From positions 259,651 to 323,650 of the forward strand of contig NZ_BBXC01000015.1 of the NCBI RefSeq assembly GCF_001570525.1: DNA of 64,000 nucleotides, written 5' to 3'. The translations under genes and the position numbers were made by a program. The DNA is from Herbidospora sakaeratensis (GTDB lineage Bacteria; Actinomycetota; Actinomycetes; Streptosporangiales; Streptosporangiaceae). This document shows positions 1 through 9,772 of this stretch, one piece after another (within the stretch, counting starts at the first letter, position 1; each line of letters begins with the position of its first letter). The notes under the pieces were generated by a model. That model did not search any database, had not been told where the DNA came from, and saw only the letters and a list, made by a program, of their open reading frames with translations.

Positions 1-93
1 TTGTCACGGGAGGAGGGCCTGACGCTGCGCCAGGCCGCCCACGTGATCGCCGTCGGCAGGGTGGCGGCCGCCTGCCGGTCGAGAAGCAGCTGA
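1..93 (+). CDS. C-terminal end of a probable Glu/Leu/Phe/Val dehydrogenase (partial)
   Basis: The window opens inside an open frame that reads LSREEGLTLRQAAHVIAVG... and stops with TGA at 91-93. The pattern 'LR-AA--IAVGRVA-A' close to the stop resembles the last helix of actinobacterial glutamate/leucine dehydrogenases, in which a segment like DLRTAAY-LA-GRVAEA precedes the C-terminus. Only 30 residues are visible, so no catalytic residue can be checked. The next gene is convergent, with its stop 11 bases away. The family is inferred from this short match and could be wrong. Confidence 0.4.
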   Translation: MSREEGLTLRQAAHVIAVGRVAAACRSRSS

Positions 94-103
94 CCCGCGG
101 GCC

Positions 104-997
104 CTACCGGCCGACCTCGTCGAGGATGCGCTCGCACAGGCGGTGCGTCTCCAGCGCGTCGCCCGCGTCGAGCAGCCGGCCCTCGCCGACCGCTTCGAGA
201 AAGGCCAGGCAGGCGCCGCGGAAGCCGCGCTGCGTCCCGACGGGCACCCAGTCGGGACGCCGCCGGCGCACCTCGCCGTCTTCGGTGAAGGCGACCTCCT
301 CGCCGAGGTCGAGCACCTTGTGCTTCTCGCCCCGGCCGATGACCTCGCAGGTCTCCTCGGTCTGGCCGCTCACCCGCGACATGATGCCGAGAGCGGTGAA
401 CCCGTCGCCCGACAGTTCGAGCACGAGGTGTTCCAGCAGGTCGCCGGTCGTGCGGAACCGCACCGACGTCGTGGTCGCCGCACCGGGGGCCAGGAAGCGG
501 AGGGTGTCGGCGACGTGGATGAAGTCGTCGTACACCATCGTGCGCGGGTCCTCCGGCCGGGTGTGCCGGTTCTTCTGCAGGATGACCAGGTCGCGCGGCA
601 GGTCCCGCAGGGCGGCGAGGCCGGGGGCGTACCGGCGGTTGAAGCCGACCATGAGCGGCACCCCGCGCTCGCGCGCCAGCGCCACGAGCCGCTCCGAGTC
701 CTCCAGCCGGTAGGCGAGCGGCTTGTCGACGAAGACCGGCACCCCCGCCTCCAGCAGCTCGGTCACGATCGCCGGATGGGCGCCGGTCGCGGCGTGCACG
801 AACGCCGCGTCGGCTCCCCCGGCGACGACCTCGGCCACCGACGTGTGCCGCCGGGCCACCCGGTAGGCGTCGCCCAGCTCGCGCAGCGTCTCGGCGTTCC
901 GGGTGCAGAACACCAGCTCGGCCCCGTCGACGCCGCTGAGCACCGGCAGGTACGCCTTGCGGGCGATGTCGCCCAGGCCGATCATCGCGATCTTCAT
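104..997 (-). CDS. Gfo/Idh/MocA family oxidoreductase
   Basis: A 297-residue NAD(P)-dependent oxidoreductase of the glucose-fructose/inositol dehydrogenase family. The N-terminus MKIAMIGLGDIARKAYLPVL is a Rossmann fold with a GLGDIA nucleotide loop, and the family 'EKP' position appears as VDKPLAYR, with Asp in place of the usual Glu before the Lys. The C-terminal half would form the substrate-binding beta-sheet. The frame stays open upstream, but the start at 997 is where homology begins. The length is slightly short for the family (usually 330-390 residues), and the C-terminal domain is compact. It is divergent from a DAO-type flavoprotein across about 70 bases. The substrate is unknown. 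Confidence 0.8.
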   Translation of the reverse strand: MKIAMIGLGDIARKAYLPVLSGVDGAELVFCTRNAETLRELGDAYRVARRHTSVAEVVAGGADAAFVHAATGAHPAIVTELLEAGVPVFVDKPLAYRLEDSERLVALARERGVPLMVGFNRRYAPGLAALRDLPRDLVILQKNRHTRPEDPRTMVYDDFIHVADTLRFLAPGAATTTSVRFRTTGDLLEHLVLELSGDGFTALGIMSRVSGQTEETCEVIGRGEKHKVLDLGEEVAFTEDGEVRRRRPDWVPVGTQRGFRGACLAFLEAVGEGRLLDAGDALETHRLCERILDEVGR

Positions 998-1010
998 GGC
1001 CCGAAGGTTA

Positions 1011-1029
1011 CCCGCCGGAAACCGGCGGG
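1011..1029. promoter_or_regulatory. GC-rich perfect inverted repeat in a divergent intergenic region
   Basis: CCCGCCGG and CCGGCGGG flank an AAA loop, a perfect 8-bp inverted repeat in the 70-base gap between two divergent oxidoreductase genes. It lies 14 bases from one start codon and 39 from the other. It could be an operator serving both genes or a 5' leader hairpin. No regulator gene is adjacent. Confidence 0.35.
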
Positions 1030-1067
1030 CCACGTGGGGGCAATGTGGCAAGTGTTCACTTCCCGCC

Positions 1068-2165
1068 ATGAGCTCCCACGCCGTGGTGATCATCGGGGGT
1101 GGGCTGGAAGGCCTGTCGATCGCCGCCGCGCTGACCGCCCGAGGCCAACGCGACGTGCTGGTCGTGGAGCGCCGGACCACCGGCTCCGGCGGCACCGCCA
1201 AGTCGAGCGGGCTGGTTCGCTGCCACTACGACTGCGCCACCCTGACCGCGATGGCCTGGGAGGGCACCCGCTTCTTCGAACGCCACCCCGGCCTCGGCTT
1301 CCGGCAGACCGGCCACGTGATCGGCGTCGGCGAGGAGTCGGCCGCCGGGTTGCGCGCCAACGTGGCCCGCCGCCAGGAGCTCGGCATCGACGTCGCCATG
1401 GTCACCCACGACGACGTCGCGGCCCTGTGGCCGGGCCTGGAGACCAAGGACTTCGCCGCCTTCGCCTTCGAACCCCGCGGCGGCCACGGCGACCCGGTCG
1501 CCACCTGCCGCCACTTCGCCGAAGCGGCCCAGCGCGGTGGCGCCCGCGTCCTCGAACACACCAGGGTCGCCGCCCTCCTGGGCGACTCCTCCTCCATCGC
1601 GGGTGTACGCCTGGCCGACGGCCGCGTGGTCGGCGCGCGCACCGTGATCGTCGCGGCCGGCGCCTGGACCGCCGAGCTGGTCGCCCCCCTGGGCGTGACC
1701 CTGCCCATCGGCGCGATGCGCGAGCCCATCGTGATCGCCGCCCCCGGCGCCCCGGTCGGCCCGGTCCCCGCCTTCACCGACCTGGTCGGCATGCAGTACG
1801 TCCGCCACGAGAACAACGGCCGCCTGCTCATCGGCAGCCACACCGGCGCCGAACTCACCACCCCCGACGGCTACCTCAACAAGGCCACCGACGTGGAACT
1901 CGAACGCGCCGCGGCCCGCTTCACGACACGCTTCCCGGCCTTCCCCGACGTCGTCTTCCCCCAGTCGTACGCCGCCTGCTACGACATCACCCCCGACCTG
2001 GCCCCGCTGCTCGGCCCGGTCGGCCCGGCGGGCCTCTTCGTGGCGGCCGGGTTCAGCGGCCACGGCTTCGCGATCTCCCCGGCGGTCGGCCGCATGTGCG
2101 CCGAGATGGTGCTCGGCCTGGAGAACCCCCCGGCCGACCTGGCACCCGGACGCTTCACCGGGTGA
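1068..2165 (+). CDS. FAD-dependent oxidoreductase, DAO/sarcosine oxidase beta-like
   Basis: A 365-residue flavoprotein of the D-amino-acid oxidase (DAO) superfamily. Residues 1-35 hold the FAD-binding fold: VVIIGGGLEGLSIAAAL is the GxGxxG motif, followed by an acidic residue in VVERR. The C-terminal segment contains AAGFSGHGFAISPAVG, the characteristic second FAD contact of sarcosine oxidase beta, glycine oxidase and similar enzymes. Family members oxidise secondary or primary amines of small amino acids; the actual substrate cannot be read from the sequence. The start at 1068 is the ATG immediately before the nucleotide-binding strand. It is divergent from the Gfo/Idh gene, which suggests a small catabolic pair, but this is inference. 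Confidence 0.85.
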   Translation: MSSHAVVIIGGGLEGLSIAAALTARGQRDVLVVERRTTGSGGTAKSSGLVRCHYDCATLTAMAWEGTRFFERHPGLGFRQTGHVIGVGEESAAGLRANVARRQELGIDVAMVTHDDVAALWPGLETKDFAAFAFEPRGGHGDPVATCRHFAEAAQRGGARVLEHTRVAALLGDSSSIAGVRLADGRVVGARTVIVAAGAWTAELVAPLGVTLPIGAMREPIVIAAPGAPVGPVPAFTDLVGMQYVRHENNGRLLIGSHTGAELTTPDGYLNKATDVELERAAARFTTRFPAFPDVVFPQSYAACYDITPDLAPLLGPVGPAGLFVAAGFSGHGFAISPAVGRMCAEMVLGLENPPADLAPGRFTG

Positions 2166-2303
2166 CGCCCGGGGCGACGCCGAGAGGCCGCACCTGGCCG
2201 TGACGCCTGGGACCGTGACGGCGGGCCGCCGGCGCGGCCGGTTGGCGCCGGATGCGGCGCGGACCGGCGGCGGCGGGCGGGGCCGGGGTGGGCGGAGCCG
2301 TAA

Positions 2304-2343
2304 CGGAAAAAGAAAGGCGCGGGACCACAGCGGCCCCGCGCCT
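2304..2343 (-). terminator. Rho-independent terminator of leuA
   Basis: On the minus strand, AGGCGCGGG and CCCGCGCCT arms (2335-2343 and 2315-2323) form a 9-bp stem, followed by TTTCTTTTT. It begins 9 bases after the leuA stop, a textbook intrinsic terminator and one of few U-tract terminators in this window. Confidence 0.9.
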
Positions 2344-2351
2344 GTCAGCGG

Positions 2352-4148
<1,797 letters not shown>

Positions 4149-4162
<14 letters not shown>

Positions 4163-4196
4163 CGCGGCGGCTAAGGAGGAGCAGCCCGCGCAGCAT
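4149..4196 (-). CDS. leuL: leuA leader peptide
   Basis: A 15-residue open frame, MLRGLLLLSRRVEGL, starts with ATG at 4196 and ends with TAA at 4149. Six of 15 residues are leucine, including four in a row encoded CTG CTC CTC CTT. It lies 81 bases upstream of leuA on the same strand and is followed by a hairpin whose loop is its stop codon. The composition and place are those of an amino-acid attenuation leader. No convincing Shine-Dalgarno precedes it, so it may be translated from a nearly leaderless mRNA. Confidence 0.75.
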
Positions 4197-4245
4197 AGGT
4201 CCGAGGCTACCAGAGCCCCCGCGGTGGCCTTCCCGAGAGGACCAA

Positions 4246-4251
4246 TAGAGT
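4246..4251 (+). promoter_or_regulatory. -10 box of a leaderless promoter
   Basis: TAGAGT fits the actinobacterial -10 pattern TAnnnT and ends 7 bases before the ATG at 4259, which predicts transcription starting at or next to the start codon. This supports 4259 over the GTG at 4250 as the start of the DUF2630 gene. No clear -35 is visible. Confidence 0.4.
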
Positions 4252-4258
4252 GGGGATC

Positions 4259-4501
4259 ATGCAGGACAACGAGATTCTCGGCCGCATCGGCGGCCTCATC
4301 GACGAGGAGCACGCGCTCCGCGCCCGCATCTCCTCCGGCCAGGCCACCACCGAGGAGCGCGGCCGCATCAAGAACCTGGAAGAGTCGCTCGACCAGTGCT
4401 GGGATCTGCTGCGCCAGCGGCGGGCCCGGCGCGGCGTCGGCGAGAACCCCGACGGCGCGGTGGCCCGCCCGGTCTCCGAGGTCGAGGGCTACCAGCAGTA
4501 A
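4259..4501 (+). CDS. DUF2630 family protein
   Basis: An 80-residue, highly charged, helical protein starting MQDNEILGRIGGLIDEEHAL and ending PVSEVEGYQQ, which matches the small actinobacterial DUF2630 family in length, in the central LDQCWDLLRQRRARR segment and in the C-terminal EVEGY. Its function is unknown; the family is widespread in soil actinobacteria. A GTG at 4250 would add three residues, but a -10 box 7 bases upstream of ATG 4259 favours the shorter form. It is divergent from leuA. Confidence 0.85.
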   Translation: MQDNEILGRIGGLIDEEHALRARISSGQATTEERGRIKNLEESLDQCWDLLRQRRARRGVGENPDGAVARPVSEVEGYQQ

Positions 4502-4543
4502 ATTCGGTGGCCCCCCAGAGGGCCCCGGGGGTGGACTGACCCC

Positions 4544-5497
4544 ATGGACATCGTCCCCCTCGACTTCGCGGCCGAGCCCGGCAGGCTGGCCGAATACCAC
4601 GCGCTCGCGGCCGGCTGGATGGCGCCCGGGCCCCGGATGCCCGCCCCCCTGTTCCGGCTGGTGGCCGAGCGCGGCTGGCGGGCCATGCCGGCCGAGACCT
4701 GGCTCGCCCTCGACGACGGCCGGGTGATCGGCGGGGTGACCGTCCATCTGCCCGACCGCGACAACACCCACCTGGCCCTGATCCGGTTCCTCCAGGTCGA
4801 CCTCGCCCATCGCCGCCGCGGCGTGGGCGGCGCCCTGCTGGCCCACGTCGTCGGACGGGCCCGCGCCCACGGCCGGGCGCTGGTGCTCGTCGAGGTCGCC
4901 GAGGCCGGTCCCGGCGAGGCGTTCGTCAAGGCCAAGGGCGGGCGCGAGGTCGCCACCCAGGCCCGGCGCGTGCTCGACCTGACCGGTTTCGCCGCGCCGG
5001 AACGGGAGGTCCCCGGCTACCGGCTGGAGTTCCTGCGCGGCCGTACGCCCGAGCCGCTGGTCGCCGACATGATCACGCTGATGGAGATCATGAACGACGC
5101 CCCGCTCGACGACCTGGCGGTCGAGGAGGAGCACTGGACCCCCGACGGCCTCGCCGCCATGGAGGACGCCTGGGAGCTGACCCACCAGGACGTCTTCACC
5201 GTGGTCGCCCGCGCCGACGACGGCTCGCCCGCCGCCTTCACCCGCCTGTTCGCCGACGGCCGGGAGGCCGACGGGTGGGGCCGGCAGACCGACACCGGCG
5301 TGGTCCGCGCCCATCGGGGCCGCGGCCTCGGCCGGTGGGTCAAGGAGGCCAACACGGCCTGGCTGACACGGGCCCGCCCCGACCTCACCCGCGTGATCAC
5401 CTGGAACGCCGTCTCGAACACCCACATGATCGCGATCAACGAGGGGCTGGGCTACCGGCTCCTCGACGTCTGGCACGAATGGGAACTGCGCGTATGA
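4544..5497 (+). CDS. Double-domain GNAT acetyltransferase
   Basis: A 317-residue protein built of two GNAT folds. The first (about residues 1-150) has the acetyl-CoA loop in HRRRGVGGALLAHVV after a VDLAH strand; the second (about 165-317) has HRGRGLGRWVKEAN followed by VITWNAVSNTHMIAINEGLGY, the usual motif B and its Asn. Two-domain GNATs of this kind, such as mycothiol synthase and its relatives, use one active domain; the substrate here is unknown. The stop overlaps the ATG of a paralogous gene by ATGA, so the two are translationally coupled. The pair looks like a recent tandem duplication. Confidence 0.85.
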   Translation: MDIVPLDFAAEPGRLAEYHALAAGWMAPGPRMPAPLFRLVAERGWRAMPAETWLALDDGRVIGGVTVHLPDRDNTHLALIRFLQVDLAHRRRGVGGALLAHVVGRARAHGRALVLVEVAEAGPGEAFVKAKGGREVATQARRVLDLTGFAAPEREVPGYRLEFLRGRTPEPLVADMITLMEIMNDAPLDDLAVEEEHWTPDGLAAMEDAWELTHQDVFTVVARADDGSPAAFTRLFADGREADGWGRQTDTGVVRAHRGRGLGRWVKEANTAWLTRARPDLTRVITWNAVSNTHMIAINEGLGYRLLDVWHEWELRV

Positions 5498-6435
5498 ACA
5501 TCGTCCGCCTCGACTTCGGCGCCTCCCCCGACCTGGCGGCCGGCTACCACCGGGTGGCCGGCGGGCTGCACGCGCCGGGACCGCCGATGTCGTTCCCGCT
5601 GTTCCGGTTGTGGGCGGAGCGCGGCTGGCGTTCGGTGCCCTCGGAGACCTATCTCGCCCTCGACGACGGCCGGGTGATCGGCGGCGTCACCCTCCACCTG
5701 TTCGACCGCGACCGCCGCGGCGACGTGCTGATCCGCGTGCTCGAAGTGGCCCCCGATTGGCGGGGCCGGGGCGTCGGCTCGGCGCTGCTCGGCGTCGCCC
5801 GTGAGCGCGCCCGCGCCCTCGGCCGGTCGAAGCTGGTCGTCGAGGCCAAGGACGACGGGTTCTACGCCAGCCACGGCTTCCGCGCCGTCTACACCGAGGC
5901 CAGGCGGGTGCTGCACCGCTCTCACCAGGCCGGTGAGTCACCCGGCCCGTCCGGCTACGCCTTCGAGACGAGCGTCGGCCCCACCCCGCCCGGCCGCCTC
6001 GACGAGATGGTGCCCCTGCTGGCCGCCATGAACGACGCCCCGACCGACGACCACGAGGTCGAGGCCGAGCGGTGGACCACCGATCTGGTCCGCGTCTACG
6101 AGGACACCTGGGAACCGGCCCGCCAGAGCGTCTACACCACGGTCGCCCGCGCCGCCGACGGCGAGGCGGCGGCGTTCACCCGGGTCTTCGTCGACGCCGG
6201 CGACCCGGCGGGCTGGGCGCGGCAGACCGACACGGCCGTGCTGAAGAGGCACCGCGGCCGGAATCTGGGATTCCACGTCAAGCTGCGGAACAACGCCCGG
6301 ATGTTCGCGGCCGAACCCGGCGTCGATCGCGTGATCACCTGGAACGCCGTCTCGAACACCCACATGATCGCGATCAACGAACGCCTCGGTTACCGGCTTC
6401 TGGACGTGTGGCACGTCTGGGAACTGCGCGAATGA
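5494..6435 (+). CDS. Double-domain GNAT acetyltransferase, tandem paralogue
   Basis: A 313-residue paralogue of the preceding gene. Both begin MDIVPLDF/MNIVRLDF, share the AERGWR--P-ETYLALDDGRVIGGVT block and end VITWNAVSNTHMIAINE-LGYRLLDVWH-WELR. The first domain keeps a WRGRGVGSALLGVA acetyl-CoA loop; the second has HRGRNLGFHVKLRN. Start 5494 overlaps the previous stop. Its last 62 bases overlap the tail of the convergent MocR gene. Substrate unknown; specificity divergence after duplication is the simplest reading. Confidence 0.85.
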   Translation: MNIVRLDFGASPDLAAGYHRVAGGLHAPGPPMSFPLFRLWAERGWRSVPSETYLALDDGRVIGGVTLHLFDRDRRGDVLIRVLEVAPDWRGRGVGSALLGVARERARALGRSKLVVEAKDDGFYASHGFRAVYTEARRVLHRSHQAGESPGPSGYAFETSVGPTPPGRLDEMVPLLAAMNDAPTDDHEVEAERWTTDLVRVYEDTWEPARQSVYTTVARAADGEAAAFTRVFVDAGDPAGWARQTDTAVLKRHRGRNLGFHVKLRNNARMFAAEPGVDRVITWNAVSNTHMIAINERLGYRLLDVWHVWELRE

Positions 6436-7702
6436 CCCGGAGGACCCCGGCGAGCTCGTCGATCGGGGGGTCGGCGAGCGCCAGCCGCAGCCCGTTGGCG
6501 GTGAAGGGGGGCACCGCGAAGGCGTCCGACGCCGAGACCAGGATGCCGTTGGCGGCCAGGTCGGCGGCGGCCGCGTCGCTCCTGATCTCCTCCGGGAGCG
6601 GCAGCCAGCCGAAGGAGGAGCCGGGATGCGCCTGGTAGCCGAGGTCGCCCAGCTCGGCGAAGGCGATCTCCTGGCGGCGGCGGGCGTCGGCGCGGTGGTG
6701 GTCGTCCAGCTTGGCGACCGTGCCGTCGCGGATCCAGCGGGTGGCCAGCGCCGCCGTCAGGCCGGGGGTGCTCCAGGCCGAGGCGCGCAGGAGGCGGGTG
6801 ACGGCCGGCAGATGGGCGTCGGGCACGACGAGGTAGCCGGCGCGCAGGCCGGTGGCCAGGTTCTTCGACAGGCTGCCCGCGTAGAGGGTGCGTTCGGGGG
6901 CCAGCGCCTGCAACGGGGGTGGCGCGTCGGGGACCAGATGGGCGTGGGTGCCGTCTTCGACCAGGAGGAGGTCGTGGCGGCGGGCGAGCGCGACCAGCCG
7001 GATGCGGTCGTCGAGGCCGAGCACGTGACCGAGCGGGTTGTGCAGCGTCGGCATCACGTAGAGGACCGAGACCCGGTCGAGGCGGCGGGTCGCGGCCAGG
7101 CGCAGGTGGCGGGCCTCGGCGATGAGCTTGACGCCCGGGTAGGTCAGGGGGTCGACGCCGACCAGCGCGCCGGGGGCGGCCACCGCGCCCAGCGCGACGT
7201 CGAGGGCGTGCTGGGCGCCGTTGGTCAGCAGCAGGTTCGCCGGCGGGACGTCGACGCCCCGCTCCAGCAGGTAGGTCGCCATCGCGGCCCGGTCGGCGAG
7301 GCGGCCTCCGGGCGGCTGCTGGGCGAGCAGGTCGTCGAGGGCGCCCTGACCGGCCAGGTCGCGCAGGGCGCGGCGGAGCAGGTCGGCCATGAACGGGGCC
7401 CGGGGCTGGTTGAAGGTCAGGTCGGCGACCCGTTCGGCCCGGCCGAGTCGGCGGGGTTCGAGGCCGGTGTGGCCGCTCTGGTCGAGGACGTAGGTGCCCC
7501 GGCCGGTCTCCCCGGTGACCAGGCCGGCGGCGGCGAGTTCGGCGTACACCCGGGAGGCGGTGGCGACGGCCACGCCGTGCTCGCGGGCCAGGGCGCGGTG
7601 GGTGGGCAGGCGGGTGCCGGCGGGCAGCGCGCCGCCCCTGATGGCCTCGGCGAGCCCGGCGGCGATGGTCGTGTACTTGGGACAATTCTTTGATCGCACC
7701 AC
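6374..7702 (-). CDS. MocR-type GntR/aminotransferase regulator
   Basis: About 442 residues with an N-terminal GntR winged helix (about residues 8-75: PAGTRLPTHRALAREHGVA, then SRVYAELAAAGLV) and a C-terminal fold-type I aminotransferase domain. The PLP-binding lysine is seen in AGSLSKNLATGLRAGYLV. MocR proteins sense PLP or amino metabolites and usually control the divergent neighbour, here a PaaI-type thioesterase only 24 bases away. GTG codons at 7708, 7702 and 7699 could all start the protein; 7702 has AGGA at a good distance. The frame continues far upstream without homology. The 3' end overlaps the convergent acetyltransferase. Confidence 0.85.
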   Translation of the reverse strand: MVRSKNCPKYTTIAAGLAEAIRGGALPAGTRLPTHRALAREHGVAVATASRVYAELAAAGLVTGETGRGTYVLDQSGHTGLEPRRLGRAERVADLTFNQPRAPFMADLLRRALRDLAGQGALDDLLAQQPPGGRLADRAAMATYLLERGVDVPPANLLLTNGAQHALDVALGAVAAPGALVGVDPLTYPGVKLIAEARHLRLAATRRLDRVSVLYVMPTLHNPLGHVLGLDDRIRLVALARRHDLLLVEDGTHAHLVPDAPPPLQALAPERTLYAGSLSKNLATGLRAGYLVVPDAHLPAVTRLLRASAWSTPGLTAALATRWIRDGTVAKLDDHHRADARRRQEIAFAELGDLGYQAHPGSSFGWLPLPEEIRSDAAAADLAANGILVSASDAFAVPPFTANGLRLALADPPIDELAGVLRVIRAVPRRATRPEAGNRGVR

Positions 7703-7719
7703 TGCCACGTTCCTAGCAT
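7690..7719 (+). promoter_or_regulatory. Putative leaderless promoter of the thioesterase gene
   Basis: TTGATC (7690-7695), an 18-bp spacer and TAGCAT (7714-7719) end 7 bases before the ATG at 7727. The -35 lies inside the first codons of the divergent MocR gene, so MocR bound near its own start would cover this promoter. Confidence 0.4.
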
Positions 7720-7726
7720 CGCAGCC

Positions 7727-8200
7727 ATGACAGACCTGTCCGTCCTCGACTACCTGCGGCGGGAACTGGCCGGGACCCTCGAAGCCGGCGACCGGACCCA
7801 CCTGCGCCATCCAACGGCGATCTCCCGGCTGCTCGGGTTCCGGGTGACCGCGATCGGCCCGGGGTTCGCGACCGTGGCCGCCGAGGCCGACCCGGAGCTG
7901 CACGCCAACCAGCAGGGCACCGTGCACGGCGGCTTCCTCGTGGAGCTGGCCGACGCGGCCATCGGCACCGCCCACTCGACGCTCATGGACCCGGGCGAGT
8001 CGTTCACCAGCGTCGACATCAGGGCCGCGTTCGTGCGGCCGGTCTGGTCGGGCCCCCTGGTCGCCACCGCCTCGCCCGCCCACCTGGGCCGGACGATCAC
8101 ACACTATTCGTGCGAGGTGAGCCGCGAAGACGGCAAGCCGGTCGCCCTGGTCACCAGCACGGTGATGACGCTGCGCGGGGAACGGGCCGAAGGCCGCTAG
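7727..8200 (+). CDS. PaaI-family acyl-CoA thioesterase (hotdog fold)
   Basis: A 157-residue hotdog-fold protein. The segment NQQGTVHGGFLVELADAAIG carries the PaaI/YdiI signature, a HGG loop followed by the helix with an acidic catalytic residue. The C-terminal strands GPLVATASPAHLGRTITHYSCEV fit the family. It would hydrolyse an acyl- or phenylacetyl-type CoA thioester in the cytoplasm; the true substrate is unknown. It is divergent from the MocR regulator and is followed by a large hairpin, so it is probably monocistronic. Confidence 0.85.
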   Translation: MTDLSVLDYLRRELAGTLEAGDRTHLRHPTAISRLLGFRVTAIGPGFATVAAEADPELHANQQGTVHGGFLVELADAAIGTAHSTLMDPGESFTSVDIRAAFVRPVWSGPLVATASPAHLGRTITHYSCEVSREDGKPVALVTSTVMTLRGERAEGR

Positions 8201-8211
8201 GCGAAAAAAGG

Positions 8212-8269
8212 GGACCCGCCGGGCCGGCCCGGACTGTGCCACCAAGTCCGGGAGAGGCCCGACGGGTCC
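8212..8269. terminator. Large bidirectional hairpin between convergent genes
   Basis: GGACCCGCCGGGCC (8212-8225) pairs with GGCCCGACGGGTCC (8256-8269) with one mismatch, and an inner CCCGGACT/AGTCCGGG stem extends it. It lies between the thioesterase and urtE, which converge, so it can end both transcripts. An A-tract (GCGAAAAAAG, from 8201) precedes it on the plus strand, giving a U-tract for transcripts from the urt side. Confidence 0.75.
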
Positions 8270-8334
8270 TGACTTAGACGCTACCCTTCTTCTGGCCGTT
8301 GAGCTGCGCCGTTACTGATAACTGTCAAGAACGG

Positions 8335-9024
8335 TCAGACGGCGAGCAGTTTACGGGCCTCCTCTCCCTGGAGGTCGGCGGCCGTCCCGGCGTGGACGAC
8401 ATGGCCTCCGTCGAGGATCAGGTAGCGATCGGCCAGCCGCATGGCCAGGTCGAGATACTGCTCCACGAGGAGGACGGCGATTCCCGAGGCGTGCAGCGTC
8501 TCGATCGCCTCCTCGATCTCGATGATGATCGACGGCTGGATGCCCTCGGTCGGCTCGTCGAGAATGAGCAGCTTCGGCTTGGTCACCAGGGCCCGCGCGA
8601 TGGCGAGCTGCTGCTGCTGGCCGCCCGACAGGAAGCCGGCCCGGCGCTTCAGCAGCGGTTTGAGGCGGGGGAACACGTCGAGCGCCTCGTCGAGCGCCGA
8701 CTGGGGGTTCCCGGACGCCTCCAGCGTCACCAGCAGGTTGCCGAGGACGCTGAGCTGGGGGAAGGTCTCGTGGCCCTGGGGGACGTACCCCATGCCGAGT
8801 TTGACCCTCTCGTGGGGCTTCATCTTGGTGACGTCGTGGCCCTCGAAGGTCACCGTCCCGCCGGTCGCCGGGATGACGCCCATGATCGTGTTGAGCAGGG
8901 TCGTCTTGCCGACGCCGTTGCGGCCCATGACGCAGACCAGCTGCCCCGGTTCGACGGCCAGCCCGACGCCGAAGAGCACCCGGGCGCGGCCGTATCCGGC
9001 CTCCAAACTGTCAACTGACAACAT
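8335..9024 (-). CDS. urtE: Urea ABC transporter ATP-binding protein UrtE
   Basis: A 229-residue ATPase of the LivF/UrtE group. Walker A is GRNGVGKTTLLNTIMG near residue 38, the signature is LSGGQQQQLAIARALV and Walker B LLILDEPTEG. The short length with little beyond the nucleotide-binding domain matches UrtE. It is the last gene of urtABCDE; its start lies 14 bases inside urtD. It drives urea import together with UrtD, in line with the divergent urease cluster. Confidence 0.93.
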   Translation of the reverse strand: MLSVDSLEAGYGRARVLFGVGLAVEPGQLVCVMGRNGVGKTTLLNTIMGVIPATGGTVTFEGHDVTKMKPHERVKLGMGYVPQGHETFPQLSVLGNLLVTLEASGNPQSALDEALDVFPRLKPLLKRRAGFLSGGQQQQLAIARALVTKPKLLILDEPTEGIQPSIIIEIEEAIETLHASGIAVLLVEQYLDLAMRLADRYLILDGGHVVHAGTAADLQGEEARKLLAV

Positions 9025-9772
9025 CGTGTGCGGCCTCCTCGCGCGCGCGACCCAGATAGACCTCTTGTACCCGCGGATCGGCCCGCACTTCGTCCACCGA
9101 GCCCTCTATCAGGAGTTTTCCCTCGTGGAGGACGGTGACGGTGGACGCGTACCGCCGGAGGAAGTCCATGTCGTGCTCGATCACGATGACCGTGTGGTCC
9201 TTGGCGATCTCGGTGAGCAGGTCGCCGGTCCGGGCCCGCTCGTCGGCCGACATGCCCGCCACCGGCTCGTCGAGCAGCAGCAGGCGGGGGCCCTGGGCGA
9301 TCAGCATGCCGATCTCCAGCCACTGGCGCTGACCGTGCGAGAGCACCCCGGCCTTCTTCTTCGCGAGCTCCCCGAGCCCGGTCGTCTCCAGCGCCTCGGC
9401 GACCTTCTCGGTCACGCCCTTGCGCCGGGCCAGCAGCGAGACCAGCGGCCGCCGGAACGAGGCCGCCAGGTCGAGGTTCTCCAGGACGGTCAGCTCCTCG
9501 AAGACCACCGAGGTCTGGAAGGTGCGCCCGATCCCGAGCCGCACCCGCTGGTGCTCCCGCTTGCCGTTGATGACCGACCCGTCGAAGCTGACCGTGCCGG
9601 TCGTCGGCCTGGTCAGGCCGGTGATGATGTCGATCAGGGTGGTCTTGCCGGCGCCGTTCGGGCCGATCAGGAAGCGGAGCTCGCCGTGGTCGACGGTGAA
9701 GTCGACCCCGTCGAGCGCCCGGAACCCGTCGAAGACGACCGAGACGTCGCGGACCTCCAGCAGGGCCGTCAT
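9011..9772 (-). CDS. urtD: Urea ABC transporter ATP-binding protein UrtD
   Basis: A 253-residue LivG/UrtD-type ATPase with Walker A GPNGAGKTTLIDIITG (about residue 36), signature LSHGQRQWLEIGM and Walker B LLLLDEPVAGM. The LSHGQ form of the signature and WLEIGM are typical of UrtD. The start at 9772 (MTALLEVRDVSVVFDGF) overlaps the urtC stop by ATGA; a longer open frame upstream in this phase is a shadow of urtC. Confidence 0.93.
   Translation of the reverse strand: MTALLEVRDVSVVFDGFRALDGVDFTVDHGELRFLIGPNGAGKTTLIDIITGLTRPTTGTVSFDGSVINGKREHQRVRLGIGRTFQTSVVFEELTVLENLDLAASFRRPLVSLLARRKGVTEKVAEALETTGLGELAKKKAGVLSHGQRQWLEIGMLIAQGPRLLLLDEPVAGMSADERARTGDLLTEIAKDHTVIVIEHDMDFLRRYASTVTVLHEGKLLIEGSVDEVRADPRVQEVYLGRAREEAAHDVVS

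Noticed and set aside
903..1067. N-terminal extension of the DAO-type flavoprotein
   Set aside because: The upstream in-frame residues overlap the divergent gene, lack homology, and the FAD motif begins right after the ATG at 1068.
7711..8245. Upstream extension of the MocR gene
   Set aside because: This part is the antisense of the thioesterase gene; homology begins at the GTG cluster 7699-7708.
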